This document shows positions 40,231-49,111 of a stretch of DNA of 64,000 nucleotides, piece after piece. The position numbers and the translations under genes are program-made. The notes beneath the pieces are model-generated. The model was not told the origin of the DNA and searched no databases. It was given only the letters and a program-made list of their open reading frames with translations. The stretch's first letter is position 1, and every line of letters begins with the position of its first letter. The stretch is taken from the NCBI GenBank assembly GCA_002395525.1, contig DGXE01000070.1:1-64000 (forward strand). The letters are read 5' to 3'. Source of the DNA: Ruminococcus sp. UBA4240 (GTDB lineage Bacteria > Bacillota > Clostridia > Oscillospirales > Ruminococcaceae).

Positions 40231-42081
40231 ATGTGCGGATTTACAGGATTCACAGGTGCAAAGGCGCAGGTCATGGAAAATGCCGGTAAAATACTGACAG
40301 ATATGATGGACAAAATCGTTCACCGGGGGCCCGATTCACAGGGGCAGTACATCGACGGTGACATTGCCATGGGCTTTCGCAGGCTTTCCATCATCGACAT
40401 CAGCGAGAGCGGGGATCAGCCCATATTCAACGAGGACAAAAGCCTTGTGCTCATGTTCAACGGTGAGATATACAACTACCGCGAGCTGCGGGAGGAGCTT
40501 GTGTCAAAGGGGCACTCCTTCAGGACAAACACGGATTCAGAGGTGCTTGTCCACGGCTACGAGGAATACGGCTGCGGCCTGCCGGAAAAGCTGCGGGGAA
40601 TGTTTGCCTTCATCATCTGGGACAGGAATAAAAAGACCCTTTTCGGGGCAAGGGATATGTTCGGCATTAAGCCCTTCTACTACGCAAAGTTCGGGAAGAT
40701 GCTCATGTTCGGCTCGGAGATAAAGTCCTTCCTCCCCCACCCCGGCTTTGAAAAGGAGCTGAACACCGCTGCCCTTGAAAACTACCTCACATTCCAGTAC
40801 TCCCCAACCAATGAGACCTTCTTCAAGAACGTCTACAAGCTGCCCCCTGCCCACTATTTTCTCTTTGACGGCACAAAAATGTCCATCAAGCGCTACTGGG
40901 ACGTGGAATTCACCCCCTCTCAGGAAGAGGATACGGATGTGTGGGCTGAGAGGATAGGGGAAGTGTTCAGGGACTCTGTAAGGGCTCACAAGATAGCGGA
41001 TGTGGAGGTAGGCTCCTTCCTCTCCGGGGGGGTGGACTCCTCATATGTGGCATCGGTGGCGGATGTGGACAAGACCTTCACCGTGGGCTTCGGGGAGGAT
41101 GAGAAATACAATGAGATAGGCTACGCAAAGGAATTTTCATCCTATATCGGCAAGGAGAACATCAGCAAGGTCATCACCCCGGAGGAATACTGGGAAAACA
41201 TCCCGAAAATACAGTATCACATGGACGAGCCCCTTGCCGACCCCTCCTGCATCGCCCTGTATTTCGTGTGCAAAAAGGCATCGGAATATGTGAAGGTGGT
41301 GCTCTCCGGCGAGGGTGCGGATGAGATATTCGGGGGCTACAACGTCTACAAGGAGCCTCTGGGTTCAAGGGCGTACAAGGCTCTCCCCATGTCTCTGCGC
41401 CGTGCTGTGGGCAAAGCAGCCCAGGCTCTCCCCCACAAACGGGGGGTGAATTTCCTTGTGAGGAACGGTCAGACCCTTGAGGAGCGCTTTATCGGCAATG
41501 CCTACATATTCACCCCGAAGGAGCGGAAGGCTCTGCTGAAAATAAAGACCTCCGCCCCCGACCCTGCCGCAATCACAGCCCCCTATTACGCAAAGGTCAA
41601 GGACAGGGACGAGATCACCCGTATGCAGTACCTTGACCTGCACCTGTGGCTGGTGGGGGATATACTGCTCAAAGCCGACAAGATGTCCATGGCAAATTCT
41701 CTGGAGCTGCGTGTGCCCTTCCTTGACAAAAGGGTGATGGAGCTTGCACAGCAGATACCCACAGTATGCCGTGTCAGCAAGGAGAACACAAAGCTTGCCA
41801 TGAGGAATGCAGCGCTCTCCGCCGCCCCGGACAAGACAGCAGAGAGAAAGAAGCTGGGCTTCCCCGTGCCTATACGTGTATGGCTGAAGGAGGACAAATA
41901 TTACCGCATCATGAAGGATGTCTTCACCTCCCCTGCGGCAGAAGCCTTCTTTGACACAAAAAGGCTCATGCGGCTCCTTGATGACCACAGGCGGGGCACA
42001 TACGACAACAGCCGCAAGATATGGACTATATACATATTCCTGGTGTGGTACGGTGTATATTTCGGAGACACGGCTGTCTGA
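40231..42081 (+). CDS. asnB: glutamine-hydrolysing asparagine synthetase
   Basis: 616 aa. The start is the ATG at 40231, because the catalytic Cys must be residue 2 (MCGFTGF) after Met removal; an in-frame ATG at 40195 would bury it. The class II glutaminase domain (1-200) is followed by the ATP-pyrophosphatase synthetase domain (EVGSFLSGGVDSSYVAS, LSGEGADEIFGGYN). It converts aspartate, glutamine and ATP to asparagine. It is transcribed from its own consensus promoter and precedes the trp operon without a clear terminator in between. Confidence 0.95.
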   Translation: MCGFTGFTGAKAQVMENAGKILTDMMDKIVHRGPDSQGQYIDGDIAMGFRRLSIIDISESGDQPIFNEDKSLVLMFNGEIYNYRELREELVSKGHSFRTNTDSEVLVHGYEEYGCGLPEKLRGMFAFIIWDRNKKTLFGARDMFGIKPFYYAKFGKMLMFGSEIKSFLPHPGFEKELNTAALENYLTFQYSPTNETFFKNVYKLPPAHYFLFDGTKMSIKRYWDVEFTPSQEEDTDVWAERIGEVFRDSVRAHKIADVEVGSFLSGGVDSSYVASVADVDKTFTVGFGEDEKYNEIGYAKEFSSYIGKENISKVITPEEYWENIPKIQYHMDEPLADPSCIALYFVCKKASEYVKVVLSGEGADEIFGGYNVYKEPLGSRAYKALPMSLRRAVGKAAQALPHKRGVNFLVRNGQTLEERFIGNAYIFTPKERKALLKIKTSAPDPAAITAPYYAKVKDRDEITRMQYLDLHLWLVGDILLKADKMSMANSLELRVPFLDKRVMELAQQIPTVCRVSKENTKLAMRNAALSAAPDKTAERKKLGFPVPIRVWLKEDKYYRIMKDVFTSPAAEAFFDTKRLMRLLDDHRRGTYDNSRKIWTIYIFLVWYGVYFGDTAV

Positions 42082-42162
42082 GGAGCGTTTGTGAAATGTG
42101 CTATGTTTTGCTTGCTCACTGCTTCACTACTTGTGCATATTGATGTTTTTGACCCAAACCCC

Positions 42163-42191
42163 TTGACATTAGCCGAAAAAAAGTGTATCAT
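42163..42191 (+). promoter_or_regulatory. sigma-A promoter of the trp operon
   Basis: TTGACA (42163-42168), 17 bp, TATCAT (42186-42191), placing the start of transcription at about 42,198, just before the T-box. Confidence 0.85.
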
Positions 42192-42198
42192 GCATACC

Positions 42199-42470
42199 AA
42201 TGAAACCGATGAGGCGGAGATCAAACCGTTATATGATCCTACAGAGAGCCCGGGAAGCTGAGAGCCGGGTGGAAAACAGTACGGCAAATGGACCGCTGAG
42301 GGCGCAGTCAAATGCCTTCGGGCAAAGTATTCTGCGACGTGATGGCATACGTTTAGTTGCCGGGGATATGTTGGTATCCTGCTAAGTGCGCAGCAATGCG
42401 AATCAAGGTGGCACCGCGGATAGGTAAACTGTTCGTCCTTGACAGATTCTGTCAGGGGCGATTTTTGTTT
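42199..42470 (+). promoter_or_regulatory. tryptophan T-box riboswitch
   Basis: Stem I carries the AGAGAGCC and GCTGAGAGCC elements, and the specifier loop shows AAATGGACC, giving the Trp codon TGG at 42289-42291. The conserved T-box AAGGTGGCACCGCGG (42404-42418) offers TGGC, which pairs with an NCCA end whose discriminator base is G, as in tRNA-Trp. The competing terminator is a 12-bp stem (42434-42445 with 42449-42460) plus T-tail. Uncharged tRNA-Trp should therefore allow read-through into trpEGBADCF. Confidence 0.96.
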
Positions 42471-42492
42471 ATCTTTCGGAGGTGCTTTTTTT

Positions 42493-43959
42493 ATGAGAAT
42501 AATACCCGACTTTGACACTGCAAAAGAATATGCCGCCAAGGGCACATTCGACATCCTCCCTCTTTCCTGCGAGATACTCTCGGACATATGCACCCCCATT
42601 GAGGCGCTGCGCACGCTGCAGAGCATCTCCGCCCACTGCTATATCCTTGAATCCGCACAGGAAAAGGAAAAGTGGGGGCGGTACACCTTCCTGGGCTTTG
42701 ACCCGAAAATGCTCATCACCGCCAAGGGGGACGACCTTTACATCGACGGGGTTCACATAAAGGCGGCAGACCCTGCGGTATACATCCGTGAGGTGCTATC
42801 CGAATACAAAAGCCCCCGCCTTGACTATCTCCCGTCCTTCACAGGAGGACTTGTGGGGTACTTCTCCTATGATTACCTCAAATATTCCGAAAAGGCACTG
42901 CAAATCGAAACAGAGGACACAGAGGACTTCAAGGATGTTGACCTCATGCTCTTTGACAAGGTCATAGCCTTTGACAATTTCAGGCAGAAGATAGTCCTCA
43001 TTGCCAATATGCGCCTTAGCGAAGGAGAGGCGGGCTACAACAAGGCTAAGTACGAGATAGAGAAAATGGCGGAGCTGCTGCGGAAAAGGACGGAGCAGCA
43101 CCCCATGGCGGGGAAGCTCACAGGTGAGGTCACTCCCCTGTTTGACAAGGATCGGTACTGTGCCATGGTGGAAAGAGCTAAGGAGTACATCCGTGAGGGG
43201 GATATATTCCAGGTGGTGCTGTCCAACAGGCTGAGCGCTGAGTTTGAAGGCTCACTATTTGACACCTACCGCATACTGCGCACCATAAACCCCTCCCCCT
43301 ATATGTTCTATTTTTCAGGCACGGACGTGGAGATAGCAGGAGCCTCCCCGGAGACTCTTGTAAAGCTGGAGGACGGAGTGCTGCACACTTTCCCCCTGGC
43401 AGGCACCCGCAAGAGGGGAAGGACCTACGAGGAGGACATACAGCTTGAAAAAGAGCTGTTAGCCGATGAGAAGGAGCTGGCAGAGCACAATATGCTGGTG
43501 GACTTAGGGAGAAACGACCTTGGCAGGATAAGCCGCTTCGGCACGGTGCAGGTGGAAAAGCTCCACAGCATAGAGAGGTATTCCCACGTAATGCACATAG
43601 GCTCCACCGTAAGGGGGGAGATAGCCGACGGGTATGATGCCCTTGATGCCATAAGGGCGGTGCTCCCGGCAGGCACCCTTTCGGGAGCGCCGAAGATACG
43701 GGCCTGTGAGATCATAGCAGAGCTTGAGAACAACAAGCGGGGCATATACGGGGGCGCCATAGGCTACATAGACTTTGCGGGGAATATGGACACCTGCATC
43801 GCCATACGCATAGCCTACAAGAAGAACGGCAGGGTCTTTGTGAGAAGCGGTGCGGGCATAGTGGCAGACAGCATCCCCGAAAATGAATACAATGAATGCA
43901 TCAACAAGGCGGCGGCTGTAATAAACGCCCTTAAAGCCGCACAGGATGCAGACGAGTAA
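42493..43959 (+). CDS. trpE: anthranilate synthase component I
   Basis: 488 aa. ATG at 42493 follows CGGAGGTG; an upstream in-frame start lies in the T-box terminator. The N-terminal domain has the tryptophan-binding region YILESAQEKEKWGRYTFLGF, so the enzyme should be feedback-inhibited. The catalytic domain contains AGASPETLVKLEDGVLHTFP, LAGTRKRG, LVDLGRNDLGR and a C-terminal GSGAGIVADS-like motif (RSGAGIVADS). It makes anthranilate from chorismate with ammonia from TrpG. The trpG gene starts 10 bp after its stop. Confidence 0.97.
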   Translation: MRIIPDFDTAKEYAAKGTFDILPLSCEILSDICTPIEALRTLQSISAHCYILESAQEKEKWGRYTFLGFDPKMLITAKGDDLYIDGVHIKAADPAVYIREVLSEYKSPRLDYLPSFTGGLVGYFSYDYLKYSEKALQIETEDTEDFKDVDLMLFDKVIAFDNFRQKIVLIANMRLSEGEAGYNKAKYEIEKMAELLRKRTEQHPMAGKLTGEVTPLFDKDRYCAMVERAKEYIREGDIFQVVLSNRLSAEFEGSLFDTYRILRTINPSPYMFYFSGTDVEIAGASPETLVKLEDGVLHTFPLAGTRKRGRTYEEDIQLEKELLADEKELAEHNMLVDLGRNDLGRISRFGTVQVEKLHSIERYSHVMHIGSTVRGEIADGYDALDAIRAVLPAGTLSGAPKIRACEIIAELENNKRGIYGGAIGYIDFAGNMDTCIAIRIAYKKNGRVFVRSGAGIVADSIPENEYNECINKAAAVINALKAAQDADE

Positions 43960-43969
43960 GGAGGCAGCC

Positions 43970-44545
43970 ATGATACTTCTCATAGACAATTACGACAGCT
44001 TTTCCTACAATCTGTATCAGCTTGTGGGAGATATATGCCCGGATATAAAGGTCATACGCAATGACGAAATGACCGTGGCTGAGATAGAGGAGATGTCCCC
44101 GGATCACATAATCATATCCCCCGGCCCCGGCAGACCGGAGAATGCAGGCATCATCGTGGAGGCGGCAGGGACGGTGTGCAAAAGGATACCCACATTGGGG
44201 GTGTGCCTTGGTCATCAGGCCATATGCGCCGCCTACGGTGCGACCATAACATACGCAAGGCGGCTCATGCACGGCAAGCAGTCCCCGGTGCAGATACTCG
44301 CCCCTGACCCGCTGTTTGAGGGCATAGAGCAGATCACCCCCGTTGCAAGGTATCATTCCCTTGCGGCAGACAGGGACACCATGCCGGACTGTCTTGAAGT
44401 CACCGCTGTTTCCGATGACGGCGAGATAATGGCGATACATCACAGGGAATACCCCATATACGGGGTGCAGTTCCACCCTGAGTCCATAATGACACCACAG
44501 GGGCGCAGGATGCTTGAGAATTTCATTAAGATAAGGAGAAACTAA
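43970..44545 (+). CDS. trpG: anthranilate synthase component II, glutamine amidotransferase
   Basis: 191 aa. LIDNYDSFSYNLYQL, SPGPGRPENAG, the nucleophile loop GVCLGHQ (Cys79) and HPES with the catalytic His and Glu near residue 170 are intact. The ATG at 43970 follows AAGGAGG. As in Bacillus, TrpG may also serve p-aminobenzoate synthesis, since no separate pabA is visible here. trpB starts 1 bp after its stop. Confidence 0.97.
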   Translation: MILLIDNYDSFSYNLYQLVGDICPDIKVIRNDEMTVAEIEEMSPDHIIISPGPGRPENAGIIVEAAGTVCKRIPTLGVCLGHQAICAAYGATITYARRLMHGKQSPVQILAPDPLFEGIEQITPVARYHSLAADRDTMPDCLEVTAVSDDGEIMAIHHREYPIYGVQFHPESIMTPQGRRMLENFIKIRRN

Positions 44546-44546
44546 A

Positions 44547-45731
44547 ATGTCCAAGGGAAGATTTGGCATACACGGAGGGCAGTACATACCCGAGACCCTG
44601 ATGAATGCTGTGATAGAGCTTGAAAACGCATACAACAGATACAAGGATGACCCTGATTTCAACAGGGAGCTGACAGAGCTGCTCAACAGCTATGCGGGCA
44701 GACCCTCCCTGCTCTACTATGCGGAGAAGATGACAAAAGATCTGGGAGGCGCCAAGATATACTTAAAGCGTGAGGATCTCAACCACACAGGCTCCCACAA
44801 GATAAATAACGTCCTGGGGCAGGCGCTGCTTGCAAAGAAAATGGGCAAGACACGGCTCATAGCGGAGACAGGTGCAGGTCAGCACGGAGTTGCCACTGCC
44901 ACAGCCGCCGCCCTTCTGGATATGGAGTGTGTGGTGTTCATGGGCGAGGAGGACACCAAGCGGCAGGCGCTGAATGTATACCGCATGAAGCTCCTGGGGG
45001 CTGATGTCATCCCTGTGAAAAGCGGCACTGCCACCCTGAAGGATGCGGTATCCGAGACCATGCGTGAATGGACCAGCCGCATTGCCGACACCCACTACTG
45101 CTTAGGATCTGTCATGGGTCCCCACCCCTTCCCCACTATCGTCCGTGATTTCCAGGCGGTCATCTCAAGAGAGTCAAGGGCGCAGATACTCAAAGCGGAG
45201 GGGCGGCTCCCTGATGCGGTCATAGCCTGTGTGGGAGGCGGCTCCAATGCCATAGGCAGCTTCTACCACTATATAAATGACAAGGATGTGCGCCTCATAG
45301 GCTGTGAGGCGGCGGGCAGGGGTATAGACACCTTTGAGACTGCTGCCACGGTCAACACGGGAAAGCTTGGCATATTCCACGGCATGAAGTCCTATTTCTG
45401 CCAGGACGAATACGGTCAGATAGCACCGGTGTACTCCATATCCGCAGGCCTTGACTACCCCGGCATAGGTCCGGAGCACGCATATCTCCACGATACAGGC
45501 AGGGCGGAATATGTGCCTGTTACCGATGATGAGGCTGTAAACGCCTTTGAATATCTCTCCCGCACGGAGGGCATAATCCCCGCCATAGAATCCGCACACG
45601 CCGTGGCACACGCCATTAAGGAAGCCCCGAAGATGGGCAGGGACAAGGTGATGATAGTCACCATATCCGGCAGAGGTGACAAGGACTGTGCTGCCATAGC
45701 AAGATACAGAGGAGTGGATATACATGAGTAG
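44547..45731 (+). CDS. trpB: tryptophan synthase beta subunit
   Basis: 394 aa, TrpB1 type. The PLP lysine lies in LKREDLNHTGSHKINN, the phosphate-binding loop is VGGGSNAIG, and AETGAGQHGVATATAAALL and SAGLDYPGIGPEH are conserved. It condenses indole with serine. Here it directly follows trpG, earlier in the operon than in the canonical order. The trpA start lies inside its last codons (8-bp overlap), as is usual for this pair. Confidence 0.98.
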   Translation: MSKGRFGIHGGQYIPETLMNAVIELENAYNRYKDDPDFNRELTELLNSYAGRPSLLYYAEKMTKDLGGAKIYLKREDLNHTGSHKINNVLGQALLAKKMGKTRLIAETGAGQHGVATATAAALLDMECVVFMGEEDTKRQALNVYRMKLLGADVIPVKSGTATLKDAVSETMREWTSRIADTHYCLGSVMGPHPFPTIVRDFQAVISRESRAQILKAEGRLPDAVIACVGGGSNAIGSFYHYINDKDVRLIGCEAAGRGIDTFETAATVNTGKLGIFHGMKSYFCQDEYGQIAPVYSISAGLDYPGIGPEHAYLHDTGRAEYVPVTDDEAVNAFEYLSRTEGIIPAIESAHAVAHAIKEAPKMGRDKVMIVTISGRGDKDCAAIARYRGVDIHE

Positions 45732-46506
45732 GATAACCGATGCCTTCAAGGGGGGCAAGGCCTTTATACCCTTTATAACTGCGGGCGACCCTGATACGGA
45801 CACCACTGCAAAGGTCATAAGGGCAGCCGCAGAGAACGGCGCTGACATAATAGAGATAGGCATTCCCTTCTCCGACCCTACCGCAGAGGGTCCTGTGATA
45901 CAGGGGGCAAATCTCAGGGCACTTTCTGGGGGCATGACCACCGACCGTGCATTTGAGCTGGTGAGAGAGCTGCGCCGTGATGTGAACACTCCCTTTGTGT
46001 TCATGACCTATGCAAATGTAGTATTCTCCTACGGCACGGACAGATTCATGGAAAGATGTGCCGAGACCGGGGTGGACGGTATCATACTCCCGGATGTGCC
46101 CTTTGAGGAGCGGGAGGAGTTCGCCCTCCCTGCTACACAGCACGGAGTTGACTTCATCCCCCTTATCGCCCCCACGTCGGATGACCGCATAGCCATGATA
46201 GCGAGGGAAGCAAAGGGCTTTATCTACATAGTATCCAGCCTTGGGGTGACAGGGGTCAGAAGTGAGATAACCACGGACATAGGCGCCATTGTCGATACCA
46301 TCCGGCAGAACACGGATATACCCTGTGCAGTGGGCTTCGGCATATCCGAGCCTTCCCAGGCCGCAAAAATGGCAGCCCTTTCAGACGGCGCCATAGTAGG
46401 CTCCGCAATAATACGCATAATCGAGAAATACGGCAAGGATTCCCCCGCCTATGTGGGCGAGTACGTAAAAACAATGAAGCAGGCCGTTGGTGCCGGGAGG
46501 AAATAA
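45724..46506 (+). CDS. trpA: tryptophan synthase alpha subunit
   Basis: 260 aa TIM barrel. Catalytic Glu in ADIIEIGIPFSDPTAEGPVI, Asp in GVDGIILPDVPFEER, and the phosphate loop VGFGISEPSQ are present. It cleaves indole-3-glycerol phosphate and channels indole to TrpB. Overlaps trpB by 8 bp; trpD begins 2 bp downstream. Confidence 0.98.
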   Translation: MSRITDAFKGGKAFIPFITAGDPDTDTTAKVIRAAAENGADIIEIGIPFSDPTAEGPVIQGANLRALSGGMTTDRAFELVRELRRDVNTPFVFMTYANVVFSYGTDRFMERCAETGVDGIILPDVPFEEREEFALPATQHGVDFIPLIAPTSDDRIAMIAREAKGFIYIVSSLGVTGVRSEITTDIGAIVDTIRQNTDIPCAVGFGISEPSQAAKMAALSDGAIVGSAIIRIIEKYGKDSPAYVGEYVKTMKQAVGAGRK

Positions 46507-46508
46507 CC

Positions 46509-47528
46509 ATGATCAAGGAAGCAATAGTAAAGATAGTAAGCAAGGAAGACCTCAGCTACGATGAGGCATACACCGTCATATCCGAGATAATGTCGGGGCA
46601 GACCACACCCACACAGAATGCGGCATTCCTTGCAGCCCTTTCCACAAAGAGCACAAAGGCGGAGACCATAGACGAGATAACAGGCTGTGCCGCCGCCATG
46701 CGTGATGCCGCCACAAAGTTTGAAAATGACATGGATCTGCTGGAGATAGTGGGCACAGGGGGAGACAATTCCCGCTCCTTCAACATCTCCACCACATCTG
46801 CATTCGTCACCGCCGCTGCCGGCATAAAGGTGGCAAAGCACGGCAACCGTGCGGCATCCTCCCTGTCGGGCACCGCAGACTGTCTTGAAGCCCTCGGTGC
46901 AAACATCAGCCTTGAGCCTGAAAAGTGCAGGGAGCTGCTTGAAGAGGTGGGCTTCTGCTTCTTCTTTGCCCAGAAGTACCACACATCCATGAAGTATGTG
47001 GGCAGCATACGAAAGGAGCTGGGCTTCCGCACGGTGTTCAACATCCTGGGACCTCTCACCAACCCCGCACATCCTAAAAGGCATCTGCTGGGGGTATACG
47101 ATGAGGTGCTGCTGGTGCCTGTGGCTGAGGTGCTGATGAAGCTGGGCTCAAAGCGGGGCATGGTGGTGTACGGTGCAGACAAGCTGGATGAGATCTCCCT
47201 CTCCGCCCCCACACTTGTATGCGAATACAAGGACGGCTGGCTGAAAAACTATCAGATAACTCCCGAGGAATTCGGCTTTGTCCGCTGTGAGAAGGAGGAT
47301 CTGGTGGGGGGGACTCCCGAGGAGAACGCCCAGATCACCCGTGACATCCTTTCAGGCCGCCTTACAGGGTACAAGAGAAACGCAGTGCTCCTTAATGCGG
47401 GCGCTGCCATATACATAGGGGGCAAGGCTGACAGCATGGCAGAGGGCATAAAGGCAGCGGAGAAGATAATTTCCAGCGGTGCCGCACTTGCCGCCATGGA
47501 GAGCTTCGTTGAAAAGTCAAACACATGA
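46509..47528 (+). CDS. trpD: anthranilate phosphoribosyltransferase
   Basis: 339 aa. The glycine-rich PRPP-binding motif VGTGGDNSRSFNIST and VAKHGNRAASSLSGTADCLE are diagnostic, as is NILGPLTNPAHPKRHLLGVY. It links anthranilate to PRPP. GGAGG lies before the ATG at 46509. In the canonical clostridial order trpD follows trpG; here it comes after trpBA. Confidence 0.98.
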   Translation: MIKEAIVKIVSKEDLSYDEAYTVISEIMSGQTTPTQNAAFLAALSTKSTKAETIDEITGCAAAMRDAATKFENDMDLLEIVGTGGDNSRSFNISTTSAFVTAAAGIKVAKHGNRAASSLSGTADCLEALGANISLEPEKCRELLEEVGFCFFFAQKYHTSMKYVGSIRKELGFRTVFNILGPLTNPAHPKRHLLGVYDEVLLVPVAEVLMKLGSKRGMVVYGADKLDEISLSAPTLVCEYKDGWLKNYQITPEEFGFVRCEKEDLVGGTPEENAQITRDILSGRLTGYKRNAVLLNAGAAIYIGGKADSMAEGIKAAEKIISSGAALAAMESFVEKSNT

Positions 47529-47549
47529 CCGTACCACGAAAGGCAAAAC

Positions 47550-48329
47550 ATGAACATACTTGACGAGATAGCCCGGAGCACCGCAGAGCGGGTGGCTCTT
47601 TCAAAGCAGAGGATATCCACGGACGAGATCCGGGAGAGGGCATTGTCCCTCCCCCGTGGGGACTTTGAGTTTGAAAAGGCGCTGAAAAAGGATGACATTG
47701 CCTTTATATGCGAATGCAAGAAGGCATCCCCCTCAAAGGGCATAATAGCAGAGGACTTCCCCTATCTCGACATTGCACGGGAATATGAGGCGGCAGGTGC
47801 TGACTGCATCTCCGTGCTGACCGAGCCCCGCTGGTTTTTAGGGGATACGGAGTATCTGCGGCAGATAGCGGAGAATGTAAAGATACCCTGTCTTCGCAAG
47901 GACTTTACCGTGGATGAATACATGATCTACGAGGCAAAGCTCCTTGGTGCAAAGGCAGTGCTCCTCATATGCTCCATACTCACACAAAATGAGCTTTCAC
48001 GCTTTCTGGAGATATGTGATACCCTTGGGCTGTCCGCACTGGTGGAGGCTCACGACGAAGACGAGATACGCACAGCTCTTGGTGCGGGGGCAAGGGTCAT
48101 AGGTGTGAACAACCGCAACCTGAAGGATTTTTCCGTAGATACTGCAAATGCCCTGCGGCTGAGAGAACTGGTGCCCCCTGACTGTGTGTTCGTATCCGAA
48201 AGCGGGGTAAAGGTCGCCGAAGACGTGGCACTGCTAAGAAAGAGCGGTGTGGATGCGGTGCTTGTGGGGGAAACCCTCATGCGTGCCACGGACAAGCGTG
48301 AGAAGCTCATGGAGCTTAAAGGGCTATGA
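47550..48329 (+). CDS. trpC: indole-3-glycerol phosphate synthase
   Basis: 259 aa TIM barrel with FICECKKASPSKGII, SVLTEPRWFLGDTEYLR, CLRKDFTVDEYMIYEAKLLG, GVNNRNLKDFSVDT and a final GVDAVLVGETLMRA phosphate loop. It closes the indole ring of CdRP. Stand-alone, not fused to TrpF. Its end overlaps trpF by 4 bp. Confidence 0.97.
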   Translation: MNILDEIARSTAERVALSKQRISTDEIRERALSLPRGDFEFEKALKKDDIAFICECKKASPSKGIIAEDFPYLDIAREYEAAGADCISVLTEPRWFLGDTEYLRQIAENVKIPCLRKDFTVDEYMIYEAKLLGAKAVLLICSILTQNELSRFLEICDTLGLSALVEAHDEDEIRTALGAGARVIGVNNRNLKDFSVDTANALRLRELVPPDCVFVSESGVKVAEDVALLRKSGVDAVLVGETLMRATDKREKLMELKGL

Positions 48330-48955
48330 CTAAGATAAAGCTGTGCGGTATGCGCCGCAAAGAGGACATCACATACGCAAATGAGCTTATGCCCGACTAT
48401 GTGGGCTATGTGTTTGCACCGAAAAGCAGAAGGTACATCACCCCGGAGACTGCAAAGGGCTTTACGGCAATGCTCCATGAGGGCATAACCCCTGTGGGGG
48501 TGTTCGTGGACGAAGACACGGAGACCGTGGCACGCTTGTACAGGCAGGGGATAATAAAGGCGGCACAGCTCCACGGGCACGAGGACGAAACTTGCGTCCA
48601 CACTTTGCAGGATATGGGGATCACTGTCATAAAGGCGTTCATCATCCGCAGTGAGGATGACCTTGGGGCGGCGCAGCGCTCCTGTGCGGATCACATCCTC
48701 CTTGATTCGGGGATGGGCTCCGGGCAGACCCTTGACACCGCTGTGCTAAAAGGTCTTGAAAGGGATTATTTCCTTGCGGGAGGGCTTTCCCCCGATAATG
48801 TAAGGGCTGCTGTGGAAGAACTTTCCCCCTATGGTGTGGATGCCAGCTCCGGTCTGGAGACTGACGGCTTCAAGGACTATGAAAAAATGAAGCGTTTCAT
48901 GCAGGAAGTCAGGAGCAAGGAAACAGATGACAGAGGTCATATGCTGCAAGTATAG
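48326..48955 (+). CDS. trpF: phosphoribosylanthranilate isomerase
   Basis: 209 aa. KLCGMRRKEDITYANELMPD carries the catalytic Cys, YVGYVFAPKSRRYI the barrel core, and LAGGLSPDNV and GVDASSGLETDGFKDYEKMK the C-terminal phosphate site. It rearranges N-phosphoribosyl anthranilate to CdRP. Last gene of the trp operon; a GC-rich terminator follows within 12 bp. Confidence 0.96.
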   Translation: MTKIKLCGMRRKEDITYANELMPDYVGYVFAPKSRRYITPETAKGFTAMLHEGITPVGVFVDEDTETVARLYRQGIIKAAQLHGHEDETCVHTLQDMGITVIKAFIIRSEDDLGAAQRSCADHILLDSGMGSGQTLDTAVLKGLERDYFLAGGLSPDNVRAAVEELSPYGVDASSGLETDGFKDYEKMKRFMQEVRSKETDDRGHMLQV

Positions 48956-48965
48956 ACGGAACACG

Positions 48966-48991
48966 AGCCGCCGGAACTCCGGCGGCTTTTT
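48966..48991 (+). terminator. terminator of the trp operon
   Basis: AGCCGCCGGA (48966-48975) pairs with TCCGGCGGCT (48978-48987), followed by TTTT. Confidence 0.92.
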
Positions 48992-49026
48992 CATTGCAAA
49001 ACTTCTATTTTCTTGCTTCAAATCCC

Positions 49027-49056
49027 TTGACAGAACCTATGTCAATGTTGTATAAT
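49027..49056 (+). promoter_or_regulatory. sigma-A promoter of the GH2 gene
   Basis: TTGACA (49027-49032), 18 bp, TATAAT (49051-49056). Confidence 0.85.
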
Positions 49057-49111
49057 TAAGGGCATAAAATGGATAAGTGTTTTTTGCTTTTCCAAATGTC
49101 GGGGTGATCTT

